DNA of 45,414 nt from a virus, in the IMG/VR virus record IMGVR_UViG_3300022707_003995, positions 1 through 45,414 of that record; one strand, written 5' to 3'. Each line of letters opens with the position of its first letter. Within the stretch, counting starts at the first letter, position 1. The position numbers and the translations under genes are program-made. The notes beneath the pieces were generated by a model. That model did not search any database and had not been told where the DNA came from. It saw nothing but the letters and a program-made list of their open reading frames with translations. Below are positions 22,778 through 30,144 of this stretch, piece by piece.

Positions 22778-23432
22778 ATTTGTTTCCATAGATGAGGCTC
22801 AATCCCTTTTCAAAAATGACGGAAAGAAAAACTCTAGTATTTGTGCTACAGTAACAAAGATCGGTGATCTAAAGTCAGGCACAAGTGCCAAAGGTGACTG
22901 GACAAAGAAAAACATTACACTCAAAGATGATTCTGGTGCGCAGATATTAACTGCATGGAATGATGATATTAAGAAATTTGAACTAAACGTCATCTATAAG
23001 ATAGAATCTCCTTACTGGACTATCTATGATGGCAAGCCACAATTATCTTTAGGTAACTATGCTATAGTTACTGTTGCTGCTGAATCCGTATCAGAATCAA
23101 CATCATCTATACCACCATCTATACCACCATCTATACCACCATCTATACCACCATCTACACTACAACCCACACCATCAGCACCAACTTCAGATGAATACCT
23201 CAAAAACAAACAAACAGAGTTAGAACAAGAAACAAGAGATTTTGACGATAAAATGCACAAACTAATTGTATCTTCTTATGATAATGAACAGTTATTCTCA
23301 TTATACAAGGACATTGATAATCTGATAGCACTAGAACATATGATAAAAGCAAAGTTTGAAGAGCGAGGAGTTGAACTAAACGCTCAAAAAATAGGCATGT
23401 ACATGAAGTTAGTTAGAGGTTATCATGAATGA
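22770..23432 (+). CDS. RPA-like single-stranded DNA-binding protein, CTG start
   Basis: This 220-residue protein has an OB fold (about residues 20-105) with ICATVTKIGDLKSG, then NITLKDDSGAQILTAWND and PQLSLGNYAIVTV. This is the archaeal RPA pattern for binding single-stranded DNA during replication and recombination. A Ser/Ile/Pro linker follows, then a helical C-terminal part. The frame has no ATG, GTG or TTG before codon 160 or so and is closed by TGA at 22761. CTG at 22770 sits 5 nt after AGAGGTGAT. A start there gives the full OB fold. It overlaps both neighbours. Confidence 0.8.
   Translation: MPEFVSIDEAQSLFKNDGKKNSSICATVTKIGDLKSGTSAKGDWTKKNITLKDDSGAQILTAWNDDIKKFELNVIYKIESPYWTIYDGKPQLSLGNYAIVTVAAESVSESTSSIPPSIPPSIPPSIPPSTLQPTPSAPTSDEYLKNKQTELEQETRDFDDKMHKLIVSSYDNEQLFSLYKDIDNLIALEHMIKAKFEERGVELNAQKIGMYMKLVRGYHE
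23109..23156. repeat. 12-bp tandem repeat in the RPA-like linker
   Basis: ATACCACCATCT four times without change, encoding IPPS four times. It forms the flexible linker between the OB fold and the C-terminal helices. Confidence 0.9.
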
Positions 23433-23562
23433 TTTGTCTCTAATAGTCTGGTTAGAGATACTTCGTAGTAAGGTAGGAAGTGGAGATACTATACTGTCTC
23501 TTTCAATAATTAACGAACTAATAGACAAACTCAAGAAAAAAAATGGTGTGCCTGAAAATTGA
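23425..23562 (+). CDS. Small hypothetical protein
   Basis: A 45-residue helical protein (starts MNDLSLIVWLEILRSKVGSG) that overlaps the RPA-like gene end by 8 nt and the next start. Hydrophobic and charged faces alternate, so it may bind one of its operon partners. Confidence 0.6.
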   Translation: MNDLSLIVWLEILRSKVGSGDTILSLSIINELIDKLKKKNGVPEN

Positions 23563-23813
23563 TGATAGACACTAGCCTAGACGCTTGGAAAATTACAAAG
23601 CCCAAATTAGGTAAAATTCACACCAGAGTTTATGATGCTATAGCCAAATATCCTTATCATACTACTGCTGAATTGGGCTTAATTTTACACATTCCTACTC
23701 AGACTATAGCTGGTAGACCTGGTGAGTTATGTACAAAGGGATTGATTAAGCGAGTAGAGAAGAGAGAATGTGGAGTTACAAAGAATCAGGCGTGGACGTG
23801 GGTTAAAAAATGA
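23562..23813 (+). CDS. Winged helix-turn-helix protein
   Basis: This 83-residue protein has a helix VYDAIAKYPYHTTAELGLIL, a turn, a recognition helix IPTQTIAGRPGELCTKGLI and a basic wing. It is a small wHTH DNA-binding protein of the type used for virus gene control. ATG at 23562 overlaps the preceding TGA. A TTG three bases before is an alternative start. Confidence 0.75.
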   Translation: MIDTSLDAWKITKPKLGKIHTRVYDAIAKYPYHTTAELGLILHIPTQTIAGRPGELCTKGLIKRVEKRECGVTKNQAWTWVKK

Positions 23814-23968
23814 AACAAGGAAGAAATCCTTGTCTGGGTTGTGGTTGTAATATTGGTGGTTCTATAGATTATTCCTATTGCTCATTATGTAGTGATAACA
23901 AATGTGATAAATGCGGTTTAATGGGTGTCAAAAGTGATCTATGTTTTCATTGTAGGGAAAATAGATGA
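23810..23968 (+). CDS. Eight-cysteine zinc microprotein
   Basis: A 52-residue protein with Cys at CLGCGC, then YCSLC, CDKC and CFHC, enough for two zinc sites. ATGA overlaps join it to both neighbours. Confidence 0.7.
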   Translation: MKQGRNPCLGCGCNIGGSIDYSYCSLCSDNKCDKCGLMGVKSDLCFHCRENR

Positions 23969-24711
23969 CTAACAAAAATTACAGAATTGGCGCATCCTTT
24001 GAAAGAAGATTTGTTAATGAACTACTCAAAACAGGAAAGGCGATTAAAGCTAATAGATTTTATGCGTCTAAAGGGATTGCTGATGTTTACTGGCTAGACA
24101 AAAATGGCACATATCACGAAGCTCAGCTCAAATATTCTCATAGTAAACCATACATCTCTCCTCAAGAAAGAGAAAGAATTATACAATATGCGGAAAAATT
24201 CCCTCAAATTACAGTTTGGATTATTCTAAAATCATATAGAAAAGATGCAATATGGGAAAAGATCAACACTTTTCCAATTTACAATTTTTTAACACATGTC
24301 AAAGTTCTTCATAATGGTTGTTGGGAATGGACAAGTGTTCTTAACCATAAAGGATATGGTAATGTGAAGGTAGTTGGATTTTCAACAAGATTATCTCATA
24401 GAATTATGTATGATTATTTCTATGATGATTTAGATCCTAATTTAACAATAGATCATCTATGTCGAAATCGGGCATGTGTAAATCCCATTCATTTACAGCA
24501 AGTTACTATGCAAGAAAATCAAAAAAGAGGGTTAGTAAACCAATACAAATACGCCACACATTGTATTTCTGGCCACCCTCTTTTTGGGGATAATCTTACG
24601 ATGCAAAAAAGAGGTCAAAGAATGTGTAAAATATGTCATAGGATTTCTGATAAAAAATATAGAGAAAAACAGTCACGAAAACCACAAACTATGGAGAAGA
24701 TAACACTATGA
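23965..24711 (+). CDS. Hjc-like Holliday junction resolvase fused to an HNH nuclease
   Basis: This 248-residue protein has two nucleases in one chain. Residues 5-100 follow the archaeal Hjc layout: IGASFERRFVNELLKTG with Glu13, RFYASKGIADVYW with Asp40, AQLKYS with Gln54/Lys56 (Hjc has Glu-x-Lys), and an IISPQ-type helix start (ISPQERERIIQYAE). Residues 101-240 are an HNH enzyme like those at 914 and 3555 (GCWEWTSV, then DHLCRNRACVNPIHL, HCISGHPL, CKIC). The homing gene seems to have entered near the resolvase end and become its C-terminal domain. Whether both parts are active is open. Confidence 0.8.
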   Translation: MTNKNYRIGASFERRFVNELLKTGKAIKANRFYASKGIADVYWLDKNGTYHEAQLKYSHSKPYISPQERERIIQYAEKFPQITVWIILKSYRKDAIWEKINTFPIYNFLTHVKVLHNGCWEWTSVLNHKGYGNVKVVGFSTRLSHRIMYDYFYDDLDPNLTIDHLCRNRACVNPIHLQQVTMQENQKRGLVNQYKYATHCISGHPLFGDNLTMQKRGQRMCKICHRISDKKYREKQSRKPQTMEKITL

Positions 24712-24896
24712 TTCTTCATGGAATACTGGCTTCTTATGGTATCTTTTTCAGTTTATTACATGAAATGAACGTGTTAACAGAAAATGACACACAGCGAGAA
24801 AACAGAAAGATAAACTGGAAAGAGACACAGGTATATGATAATTCCAATAAAGGAAGATACCAAAATCTAACAATCTATAGGGAGAGGTGGAGATAA
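24708..24896 (+). CDS. Small hypothetical protein
   Basis: A 62-residue frame that overlaps the resolvase stop (ATGA). The start is hydrophobic (MILHGILASYGIFFSLLHEM), the rest polar and Asn/Arg-rich. It may be the displaced tail of the original resolvase region or a separate protein. Moderate support only. Confidence 0.45.
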   Translation: MILHGILASYGIFFSLLHEMNVLTENDTQRENRKINWKETQVYDNSNKGRYQNLTIYRERWR

Positions 24897-24976
24897 TGAA
24901 TTTCCACTCCACGCACAGCACACAGACCTTCATTTCCACTAGGTTATACGATTGTAGTAGTAGAAATAAAATAAAT

Positions 24977-25000
24977 ATTTATTTATTTATTTATTTATTT
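24977..25000. repeat. ATTT tetranucleotide repeat
   Basis: Six ATTT units in the 130-bp gap before the TTG-started gene at 25027. It probably forms an AT-rich promoter or melting region. Slippage could change promoter spacing. Confidence 0.8.
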
Positions 25001-25026
25001 TGTAGAAAATTCCAAGGAGATATTTT

Positions 25027-25365
25027 TTGTCTCTAAAAACATTCAAGGTTAATGATGAAGCGTATGAGAAATTCAAATCTCTTTGTGCTAGAGAGAGAAT
25101 AGGTATAGGTGATAAAATTAATGAGTTTATAATACAATATAATAAAGAACATGGAGATGGAAATCCTAATTATTCATTAGATCTCTTTGATCATGAAGAA
25201 ATGAAAGCGGTTCCTGCTGTTTTTAGAACTAGGGAAGATTGGGTGAATTATATAGAAAATCTTAATGAAAAAGATACACAAGATCTTCTTTGGCAGATAC
25301 AAACTATTCACACTCTTACGGATAAAAAATTCAATTATGGTACTACACATGTGAGGATTTACTAA
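25027..25365 (+). CDS. RHH-type DNA-binding protein with extra C-terminal domain
   Basis: This 112-residue protein has a TTG start 6 nt after AAGGAGAT. Residues 1-40 (KTFKVNDEAYEKFKSLCARE, then IGDKINEFIIQYN) give a strand and two helices of RHH type. Residues 50-112 form a separate acidic domain. It opens a chain of overlapping genes that includes the methyltransferase, so it may regulate that block. Confidence 0.65.
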   Translation: MSLKTFKVNDEAYEKFKSLCARERIGIGDKINEFIIQYNKEHGDGNPNYSLDLFDHEEMKAVPAVFRTREDWVNYIENLNEKDTQDLLWQIQTIHTLTDKKFNYGTTHVRIY

Positions 25366-25580
25366 TGAATGAAGAAGAATACATTACAGATGAGAATGAT
25401 CCTACAAGAGTAGAAAAGATAACAAAAGAAGATTATATTATCTCAGAAAAAGAAGAGACAATAGAATTTGATGATATAGTTCAATTTGTTGGTGGTGGGA
25501 ATATTGTAAATCTTTCTAACTATGATTGTATAAGGGAAAAAAAAGTATTGGATTCATTAAGAAAAGGGGAATTTAGATAA
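25365..25580 (+). CDS. Small acidic protein
   Basis: A 71-residue, strongly acidic protein (starts MNEEEYITDENDPTRVEKIT) whose ATG and stop both overlap its neighbours. Its charge suggests a DNA mimic or a partner of the basic zinc protein that follows. No family recognised. Confidence 0.65.
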   Translation: MNEEEYITDENDPTRVEKITKEDYIISEKEETIEFDDIVQFVGGGNIVNLSNYDCIREKKVLDSLRKGEFR

Positions 25581-25819
25581 TGAGTATTTTTTCTAAATCT
25601 GATTATAAAAAAGAGTCAAAACATAACAAAGTTGTAAATCCAAAAAGGGCTAGTCATGGAGGAATAAAAACCTCAAAGCAAGTTAAATTACCTACACAAT
25701 ACAAGTCAAAGAAGGTATTTTGTCGCAATTGTAATCGTCAAAATACTGAATCTGCCAAAATATGCGTACAGTGTGAGGTGACATTGAGGGAGCCACCCTT
25801 AAGGAGAAAAATGAGATAA
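25580..25819 (+). CDS. Basic zinc-ribbon protein
   Basis: A 79-residue, Lys/Arg-rich protein with one zinc ribbon near its end (VFCRNCNRQN and AKICVQCEV). The basic N-terminal half probably binds nucleic acid. Overlaps the genes on both sides. Confidence 0.7.
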   Translation: MSIFSKSDYKKESKHNKVVNPKRASHGGIKTSKQVKLPTQYKSKKVFCRNCNRQNTESAKICVQCEVTLREPPLRRKMR

Positions 25820-25956
25820 TGGGATTCTCACATCTAAACCAATCACACCTCTCAAAGAAACATTACTCTTCTAATTGTGTTGGGTATCGTCATAAGAGAT
25901 GTAAGGGATTTCGAGGACATCTCAAAGAAAAATGTGAGTGTGAATGTCATAAATAG
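25819..25956 (+). CDS. Cys/His-rich microprotein overlapping the methyltransferase start
   Basis: This 45-residue protein is rich in His and Cys (NCVGYRHKRCKGFRGH and CECECHK). It starts in the TAATG overlap with the zinc-ribbon gene and ends 23 nt inside the methyltransferase frame. Its existence argues for a methyltransferase start near 25934 rather than at the GTG at 25877. Confidence 0.6.
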   Translation: MGFSHLNQSHLSKKHYSSNCVGYRHKRCKGFRGHLKEKCECECHK

Positions 25957-27580
25957 ATCTATTTTAGAAGGGGATGTGCTAGACAAGCTCAAAGAGATTG
26001 ATGATAATAGTATAGATTTGATAGCAACTGACCCACCATACGGTTATTCTATGATGAATAAGAATTGGGACAAGGCAGTTATCTCAGTTGATATATGGAA
26101 AGAATGCCTGCGAGTGTTAAAGCATGGTGCATTTGCATATATTATGTCAGCACCAAGACAAGACGTATTATCTCATATGATAGTTAATTTATCCGATGCA
26201 GGATTTAAGACTGATTTTACGTCAATTTATTGGGCGTATGGAGTTGGATTTCCAAAAGCTATGAATATACAAAAGGCTATACGCAAGAGATATGAGACAT
26301 CCAAATCACGAATGCAAGACTTGTGGAAAATCTCTCTACATCAAACCGAAATATTACCAAAAAATCAAGAATACGACTGGAGGATTATGTCGGAAATGCT
26401 GGAAGATTTGGAACACAAAAAACAATACGAAATATTTGCATACTCCCGAAGCCAAATTGAAAACTTACAGATTTCCCAAAGGCAAAAAGAATATTTCTTG
26501 GAAAGGGGGCATAACATACAAGAGAGCCAAGGGGAATTATACAGGTGTCAAATATGTTCGATGTCCACAGGAGTTTTTGTTAATGGGAAGAAAAGATGGA
26601 TATGTAATGGAACACAGATTAGTAATGGCAAAATATCTTGGGAGATTATTAACGAGGAAGGAAGTAGTTCATCATTTGAATCACAAACCACAGGACAACA
26701 GAATACAAAATTTGAAGTTATTTGCCAACAATGCACTACACAAAAAATGGGAACACTCAAAGGTTCATACGCTGGATTCCAACCAAAACCCGCAGTCGAG
26801 GTAATTCTGGTATGTATGAAACCACTCTCCGAGAAAAACTATACAGAGCAGGCTATGAAAAATGGAAAAGGGATTACATGGCTTGATGATTGTAGGATTC
26901 CATTTCAAGGCGATAATGACTGCAAACCCTACGCATCAAGATTAAATTTTAATAAAAATCTTAATGATGATAATTGGAATAAGATAGGAATTCATGAACC
27001 AAAAACGACAAACCAAAAAGGCAGATTCCCAGCAAATCTCCTCGTATCAAATGATGCACTAAATGATGGTAAAACTCATAAAACTGGCGGAACAGCAAAT
27101 AAACAATACAATGTTTCTGGTAGTACATTTAGTGATGCTGCAACGGTTACACAAACTGTCTCTGATGAAGGTTCTTTCTCACGATACTTTGATTTAGATG
27201 CGTGGGAGGCACAATTTATCATCACACCAAAACCATCTAAATCAGAGAAAAACAAGGGATTAGACAACTTTACAGAGGCACAAGTTAATGATGGTAGAAA
27301 TATCCCACCTGATAACACCTTTCAACGTGGTACAACACAAAGAAAAAACACACACCCAACCGTAAAGCCAGTATCACTATTCAAGTATCTAATAACTATG
27401 GGTAGTAGAGAAGGGGATTTGATACTTGACCCATTTATGGGAAGTGGTACTACAGCTATAGCGTGCGAGCAGATAGCAAGAAAATGGATAGGCATAGAGA
27501 AAAATCCCGAGTATGTAGATATATTCAAAGCCAGATTGGCAGATTATATAAATCAAAATAAGATGGAAGAGTTTCTATAA
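25934..27580 (+). CDS. DNA N4/N6 methyltransferase carrying an HNH insertion
   Basis: This beta-class amino-methyltransferase has motif IV DPPYGYSMMNKNWD near its start, then VGFPKAMNIQKAIRKR. After an insertion come GSYAGFQPKPAVEVILV, ITWLDDCRIPF, HPTVKPVSLFKYLI and the SAM-binding LDPFMGSGTTAIACEQ near the end. It transfers methyl groups from SAM to adenine N6 or cytosine N4. About 155 codons between KRYE and TLKGSYAG (about 26290-26760) do not look like methyltransferase and coincide with an HNH gene in another frame, yet this frame has no stop. GTG at 25934 (or 25940) is my preferred start. The target site is unknown. Confidence 0.85.
   Translation: MSVNVINRSILEGDVLDKLKEIDDNSIDLIATDPPYGYSMMNKNWDKAVISVDIWKECLRVLKHGAFAYIMSAPRQDVLSHMIVNLSDAGFKTDFTSIYWAYGVGFPKAMNIQKAIRKRYETSKSRMQDLWKISLHQTEILPKNQEYDWRIMSEMLEDLEHKKQYEIFAYSRSQIENLQISQRQKEYFLERGHNIQESQGELYRCQICSMSTGVFVNGKKRWICNGTQISNGKISWEIINEEGSSSSFESQTTGQQNTKFEVICQQCTTQKMGTLKGSYAGFQPKPAVEVILVCMKPLSEKNYTEQAMKNGKGITWLDDCRIPFQGDNDCKPYASRLNFNKNLNDDNWNKIGIHEPKTTNQKGRFPANLLVSNDALNDGKTHKTGGTANKQYNVSGSTFSDAATVTQTVSDEGSFSRYFDLDAWEAQFIITPKPSKSEKNKGLDNFTEAQVNDGRNIPPDNTFQRGTTQRKNTHPTVKPVSLFKYLITMGSREGDLILDPFMGSGTTAIACEQIARKWIGIEKNPEYVDIFKARLADYINQNKMEEFL
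26292..26804 (+). CDS. HNH endonuclease nested in the methyltransferase gene
   Basis: This 170-residue protein lies in a different frame from the methyltransferase that contains it. It has an N-terminal zinc ribbon (CKTCGKSLYIKP and GLCRKC), then ISWKGG and GYVMEHRLVMAKYLGRLLTR. It closes with EVVHHLNHKPQDNRIQNLKLF, the HNH core of a group distinct from the 914/3555 type. It ends about 45 nt inside the resumed methyltransferase sequence. It has no visible promoter, so it must be translated from the methyltransferase mRNA by internal initiation. Confidence 0.85.
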   Translation: MRHPNHECKTCGKSLYIKPKYYQKIKNTTGGLCRKCWKIWNTKNNTKYLHTPEAKLKTYRFPKGKKNISWKGGITYKRAKGNYTGVKYVRCPQEFLLMGRKDGYVMEHRLVMAKYLGRLLTRKEVVHHLNHKPQDNRIQNLKLFANNALHKKWEHSKVHTLDSNQNPQSR

Positions 27581-28047
27581 TGGGGATAGTTGACTATGAA
27601 AATCTATACAAAATTTATCGTACATGTGTAGATTATTGTAAAGTAGAAAAACTACCATTTCATTTTAAAGTTGATTCAGGTACTTATGAGACTGCTATAG
27701 AATTTACCGCCATTGGTTATCATCACCCCCCAAGATCCAAATCATGGAAAGAACTAAAGGAGCAAGGAAATGAGATAAAATGTCCAGATCTATTAGACTT
27801 TGAAAATAAATTAATTATAGAATACGAAGAAGAACCAAAACCAGGCAAAATAGGAGGGAAACTTGGAAAAAAAGGCCATACATCTGAAAGCGATACAGAC
27901 GAACACAGAGACATGTTATATCGTATAGCAGGATTTAGAGTCCTAAAAATATGGGAATCAGAGTTTAAATCCAATAAATATAAAGAGAAATTGTATCAAT
28001 TTTTACATGAGATGTATAAAGTGCCACAAGATGAAAAGTATAATTAG
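27580..28047 (+). CDS. Vsr/DUF559-like PD-(D/E)XK nuclease
   Basis: This 155-residue protein has CPDLLDFENKLIIEYEEE (acidic pair on two strands) and a DEHRDMLYRIAGFRVLKIWE helix-strand, the pattern of Vsr-like and DUF559 nucleases. The ATG overlaps the methyltransferase stop (TAATG), so the two are translated together. That pairing suggests a restriction, nicking or repair function linked to the viral methyl mark. A role as junction or host-DNA nuclease is also possible. Confidence 0.7.
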   Translation: MGIVDYENLYKIYRTCVDYCKVEKLPFHFKVDSGTYETAIEFTAIGYHHPPRSKSWKELKEQGNEIKCPDLLDFENKLIIEYEEEPKPGKIGGKLGKKGHTSESDTDEHRDMLYRIAGFRVLKIWESEFKSNKYKEKLYQFLHEMYKVPQDEKYN

Positions 28048-28061
28048 TTTGGAGAGAGATA

Positions 28062-28172
28062 ATGACTAGAGAAGATTGTAAAACACCTAATGTTTTCATG
28101 GGAAAATTTCTTCATTGTAGTAATTTTTTCTGTAATAAATGTAATGATGAATATAAAAGGAGAAATAACTAA
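28062..28172 (+). CDS. Cys-rich microprotein
   Basis: A 36-residue basic protein with four Cys (one early, then HCSNFFCNKC). ATG follows GGAGAGAG at good distance. Likely a small zinc binder, one of a run of such genes from 28.0 to 33.4 kb. Confidence 0.55.
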   Translation: MTREDCKTPNVFMGKFLHCSNFFCNKCNDEYKRRNN

Positions 28173-28180
28173 CACACTAC

Positions 28181-28399
28181 ATGACTAGAGATCCTAAAAA
28201 ACTTGACGAGTATAGGAAAAGATACCAAGAAAAGTTAAAAAGACTAAATGTAACTACTCTAGGAATGCGAACTTTTTTTACTCGTTTAAAATGCCATAAA
28301 TGTGTGATTGGCTTTGCACCAAGAGATGAAATGTATAGAAAAAAAGGCAGAGTCATAAAATATTATCATCAAAAATGTTGGGATGAGATGCAATATTGA
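28181..28399 (+). CDS. Basic zinc-binding protein
   Basis: A 72-residue protein, basic N-terminal helix (LDEYRKRYQEKLKRL) followed by LKCHKCVIGF and YYHQKCWDEM, a C-x2-C and H-x3-C set able to bind one zinc. The stop overlaps the TTG of the next gene. Confidence 0.7.
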   Translation: MTRDPKKLDEYRKRYQEKLKRLNVTTLGMRTFFTRLKCHKCVIGFAPRDEMYRKKGRVIKYYHQKCWDEMQY

Positions 28400-28512
28400 A
28401 TCAAAAAGATAGATACACATTACGTAAAAGAATAAAATGCGACCATTGTGAGTTCAAGGCATCATCACTGCAAGAATTAAGAGAGCATAAAAAAACAGTT
28501 CATGCGTACTAG
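28396..28512 (+). CDS. Single C2H2 zinc-finger microprotein
   Basis: A 38-residue protein started at TTG within the preceding stop. KCDHCEF, then 10 residues, then REHKKTVH gives C-x2-C-x12-H-x4-H, a classical DNA-binding finger preceded by a basic arm. Confidence 0.7.
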   Translation: MNQKDRYTLRKRIKCDHCEFKASSLQELREHKKTVHAY

Positions 28513-28589
28513 AATTAATTCAAGCATGTTAAACATAAGTAATTATGTAATAACCTGAAAAATAAATACTAGCGTACAGAATATTATAC

Positions 28590-28751
28590 ATGGTTGACAA
28601 AGTTATACAAACAATCTCTACACAAATAGAGATAGAGTGTAAAAAATGCGGATATGAAGGAGAAATAACTGCAACCAAACAATATTACATAGACTGTCCA
28701 GAATGTGATGAATTGGTATATGTTGGCAGACTTACTGGTGCTATAAAATAA
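28590..28751 (+). CDS. Zinc-ribbon microprotein
   Basis: A 53-residue protein with CKKC and CPEC pairs about 18 residues apart, a complete zinc ribbon, after an N-terminal strand. A TATA-like AAATAAATAC lies about 25-30 nt before the ATG, so it may start a new leaderless transcript. Confidence 0.7.
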   Translation: MVDKVIQTISTQIEIECKKCGYEGEITATKQYYIDCPECDELVYVGRLTGAIK

Positions 28752-28782
28752 TACTTAATAGGATCTAGTGTGTATAAATGGT

Positions 28783-28914
28783 ATGGAACGTCTCACTATA
28801 ACTATTGATACTCAAACTTTAACTAAACTACACAAAATTTGTCTATTTATGGATAGAACTTCAAGTGGAACAATAAGACAACTCATAAAGGAGTATGAAC
28901 TAAATGGTGACTGA
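28783..28914 (+). CDS. RHH-type microprotein
   Basis: A 43-residue protein: strand RLTITIDTQTL, helix TKLHKICLFM, turn, helix TIRQLIKEYEL, the minimal CopG/Arc fold. Its stop overlaps the start at 28904. Probable dimeric DNA-binding regulator. Confidence 0.65.
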   Translation: MERLTITIDTQTLTKLHKICLFMDRTSSGTIRQLIKEYELNGD

Positions 28915-29185
28915 ATCAATCAAACTAACAGCAGATGATTTTCATTACGCTTACTGGGAAAAAGATAGTGCTGGTCCAGAGTTGTTTGAGCTAATCATTT
29001 ATGGAAAATCAGAATTACACTGTAATGAAATTAAACAGCAAATCTTAGAGAATCAAGAGATTGTTAACATGATAAAAATATTTTATGATTTAGAAAGTAA
29101 TACATGGTATCCTGAACAATCAATGGACAATCTTAATCAGAAAATTAGAGAAATTACAGGTAAAGACATTAAAGATTTATCATAA
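28904..29185 (+). CDS. Hypothetical protein
   Basis: A 93-residue acidic protein with mixed alpha/beta sequence and a conserved-looking WEKDSAGPELFELIIYGKS segment. It overlaps the RHH gene before it by 11 nt. Not recognised; position suggests an early regulatory function. Confidence 0.6.
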   Translation: MVTESIKLTADDFHYAYWEKDSAGPELFELIIYGKSELHCNEIKQQILENQEIVNMIKIFYDLESNTWYPEQSMDNLNQKIREITGKDIKDLS

Positions 29186-29187
29186 AC

Positions 29188-29370
29188 ATGGGAAGACCAT
29201 GCCTAGGGATTTGTGGCAGATATGAAACAACCTATAACCGTGGAGCATATGAGAGAGGCTTCAAGTATTGCTCAAGATGCTGTTCATTTCTTAAAATAGA
29301 TGAGAATATTTGTCCTTGCTGTAAGACTCCACTCAGATGTAAATCACACCAAGGCACTAGAACTTTGTAA
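29188..29370 (+). CDS. Thaumarchaeal-type C-x-GIC zinc protein
   Basis: A 60-residue protein with PCLGICGRYETTY, FKYCSRCCSFL, then CPCCKTPLR and a basic end. This C-x-G-I-C ... C-x-x-C ... C-x-C-C layout is common among small Nitrososphaerota zinc proteins. It is related to the gene at 33210. Follows the preceding stop by 2 nt. Confidence 0.75.
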   Translation: MGRPCLGICGRYETTYNRGAYERGFKYCSRCCSFLKIDENICPCCKTPLRCKSHQGTRTL

Positions 29371-29400
29371 AATATCACTTCACACTAAATTATCCACAAG

Positions 29401-29417
29401 TATGGTAAATGACCATA
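29401..29417. promoter_or_regulatory. Inverted repeat, possible operator
   Basis: TATGGT-AAATG-ACCATA, a 6-bp inverted repeat in the 107-bp gap before the gene at 29478. It could bind one of the RHH dimers encoded nearby. The rest of the gap is AT-rich with a TATTAATAG stretch near the start codon. Confidence 0.35.
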
Positions 29418-29477
29418 TAGTTAAGAGCATATTGGGATTTCTAAAATTTTATTAATAGATAGAGTAGTTACTTTTCA

Positions 29478-30107
29478 ATGACAAATATCAAAACAATAAG
29501 AATTCCTATCTCAGTTATAGTAAATGACCAGATACAAATTCACTATAACACACCACAAAAACTAAAAGAACTACGAAAACTACTCATTCAAAAAATAATC
29601 GCAATGTGTACTAATGCAAACAAAATGGTACTAATTAAAAAAATACCATGTGAAATAGATGTAGCTAAAGACCTCAAAAGACAGATTCAAACACAAGATA
29701 TTCCTCTCTCAGAGTTTAACTTGGATAACTACATTAAATATACCAAAGAAGAAGTCAACTGGCTACCAGATGAACTTAAAAACGAAAAACACGTATTCTT
29801 TGAGTTAAAAATCAGAGGTCATACATATGATAATCTCAAGCTTAGTGCCAAACTATTTCGTGGCAGAATGGAAAAATATCTTACATCACTTGAAATGAGT
29901 GCCGAAGAGAAGGAAAAACTTACAAACGAACAAAAAACAAAGTTTGCAGAAGCAAAAGAAATGAAATCAAAACATGCTCCACAATACAGTTGTATAGAGC
30001 ATTTTATCTATGTTCATCTCTTTTCTGGAATAACAGACAGTCTACTAGATAAGATAGAAAGTGGCATATCTGCAGATTTTGAAGAGGATTATCCAGATAA
30101 AGCCTGA
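29478..30107 (+). CDS. Hypothetical protein
   Basis: This 209-residue, Lys-rich soluble protein begins with an N-terminal beta strand and a helix (KLKELRKLLIQKIIAMC). A long charged helical region follows (EMSAEEKEKLTNEQKTKFAE) and an aromatic segment near residues 170-190 (QYSCIEHFIYVHLFSGI). It is the largest unrecognised protein of the early region and has its own promoter region. Candidates include a replication initiator or nucleic-acid binder, but nothing in the sequence proves that. Confidence 0.6.
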   Translation: MTNIKTIRIPISVIVNDQIQIHYNTPQKLKELRKLLIQKIIAMCTNANKMVLIKKIPCEIDVAKDLKRQIQTQDIPLSEFNLDNYIKYTKEEVNWLPDELKNEKHVFFELKIRGHTYDNLKLSAKLFRGRMEKYLTSLEMSAEEKEKLTNEQKTKFAEAKEMKSKHAPQYSCIEHFIYVHLFSGITDSLLDKIESGISADFEEDYPDKA

Positions 30108-30144
30108 TAGAAATCAATATAACCTTTCTTCTTTTATTTAATGC

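Noticed and set aside
24896-25032. Frame running from 24896 through the ATTT repeat
   Set aside because: Composition is low-complexity, and it would run over the SD and start of the gene at 25027.
25877-25933. Upstream GTG start of the methyltransferase
   Set aside because: The added 19 residues overlap a Cys/His-rich gene in another frame and do not resemble methyltransferase N-termini.
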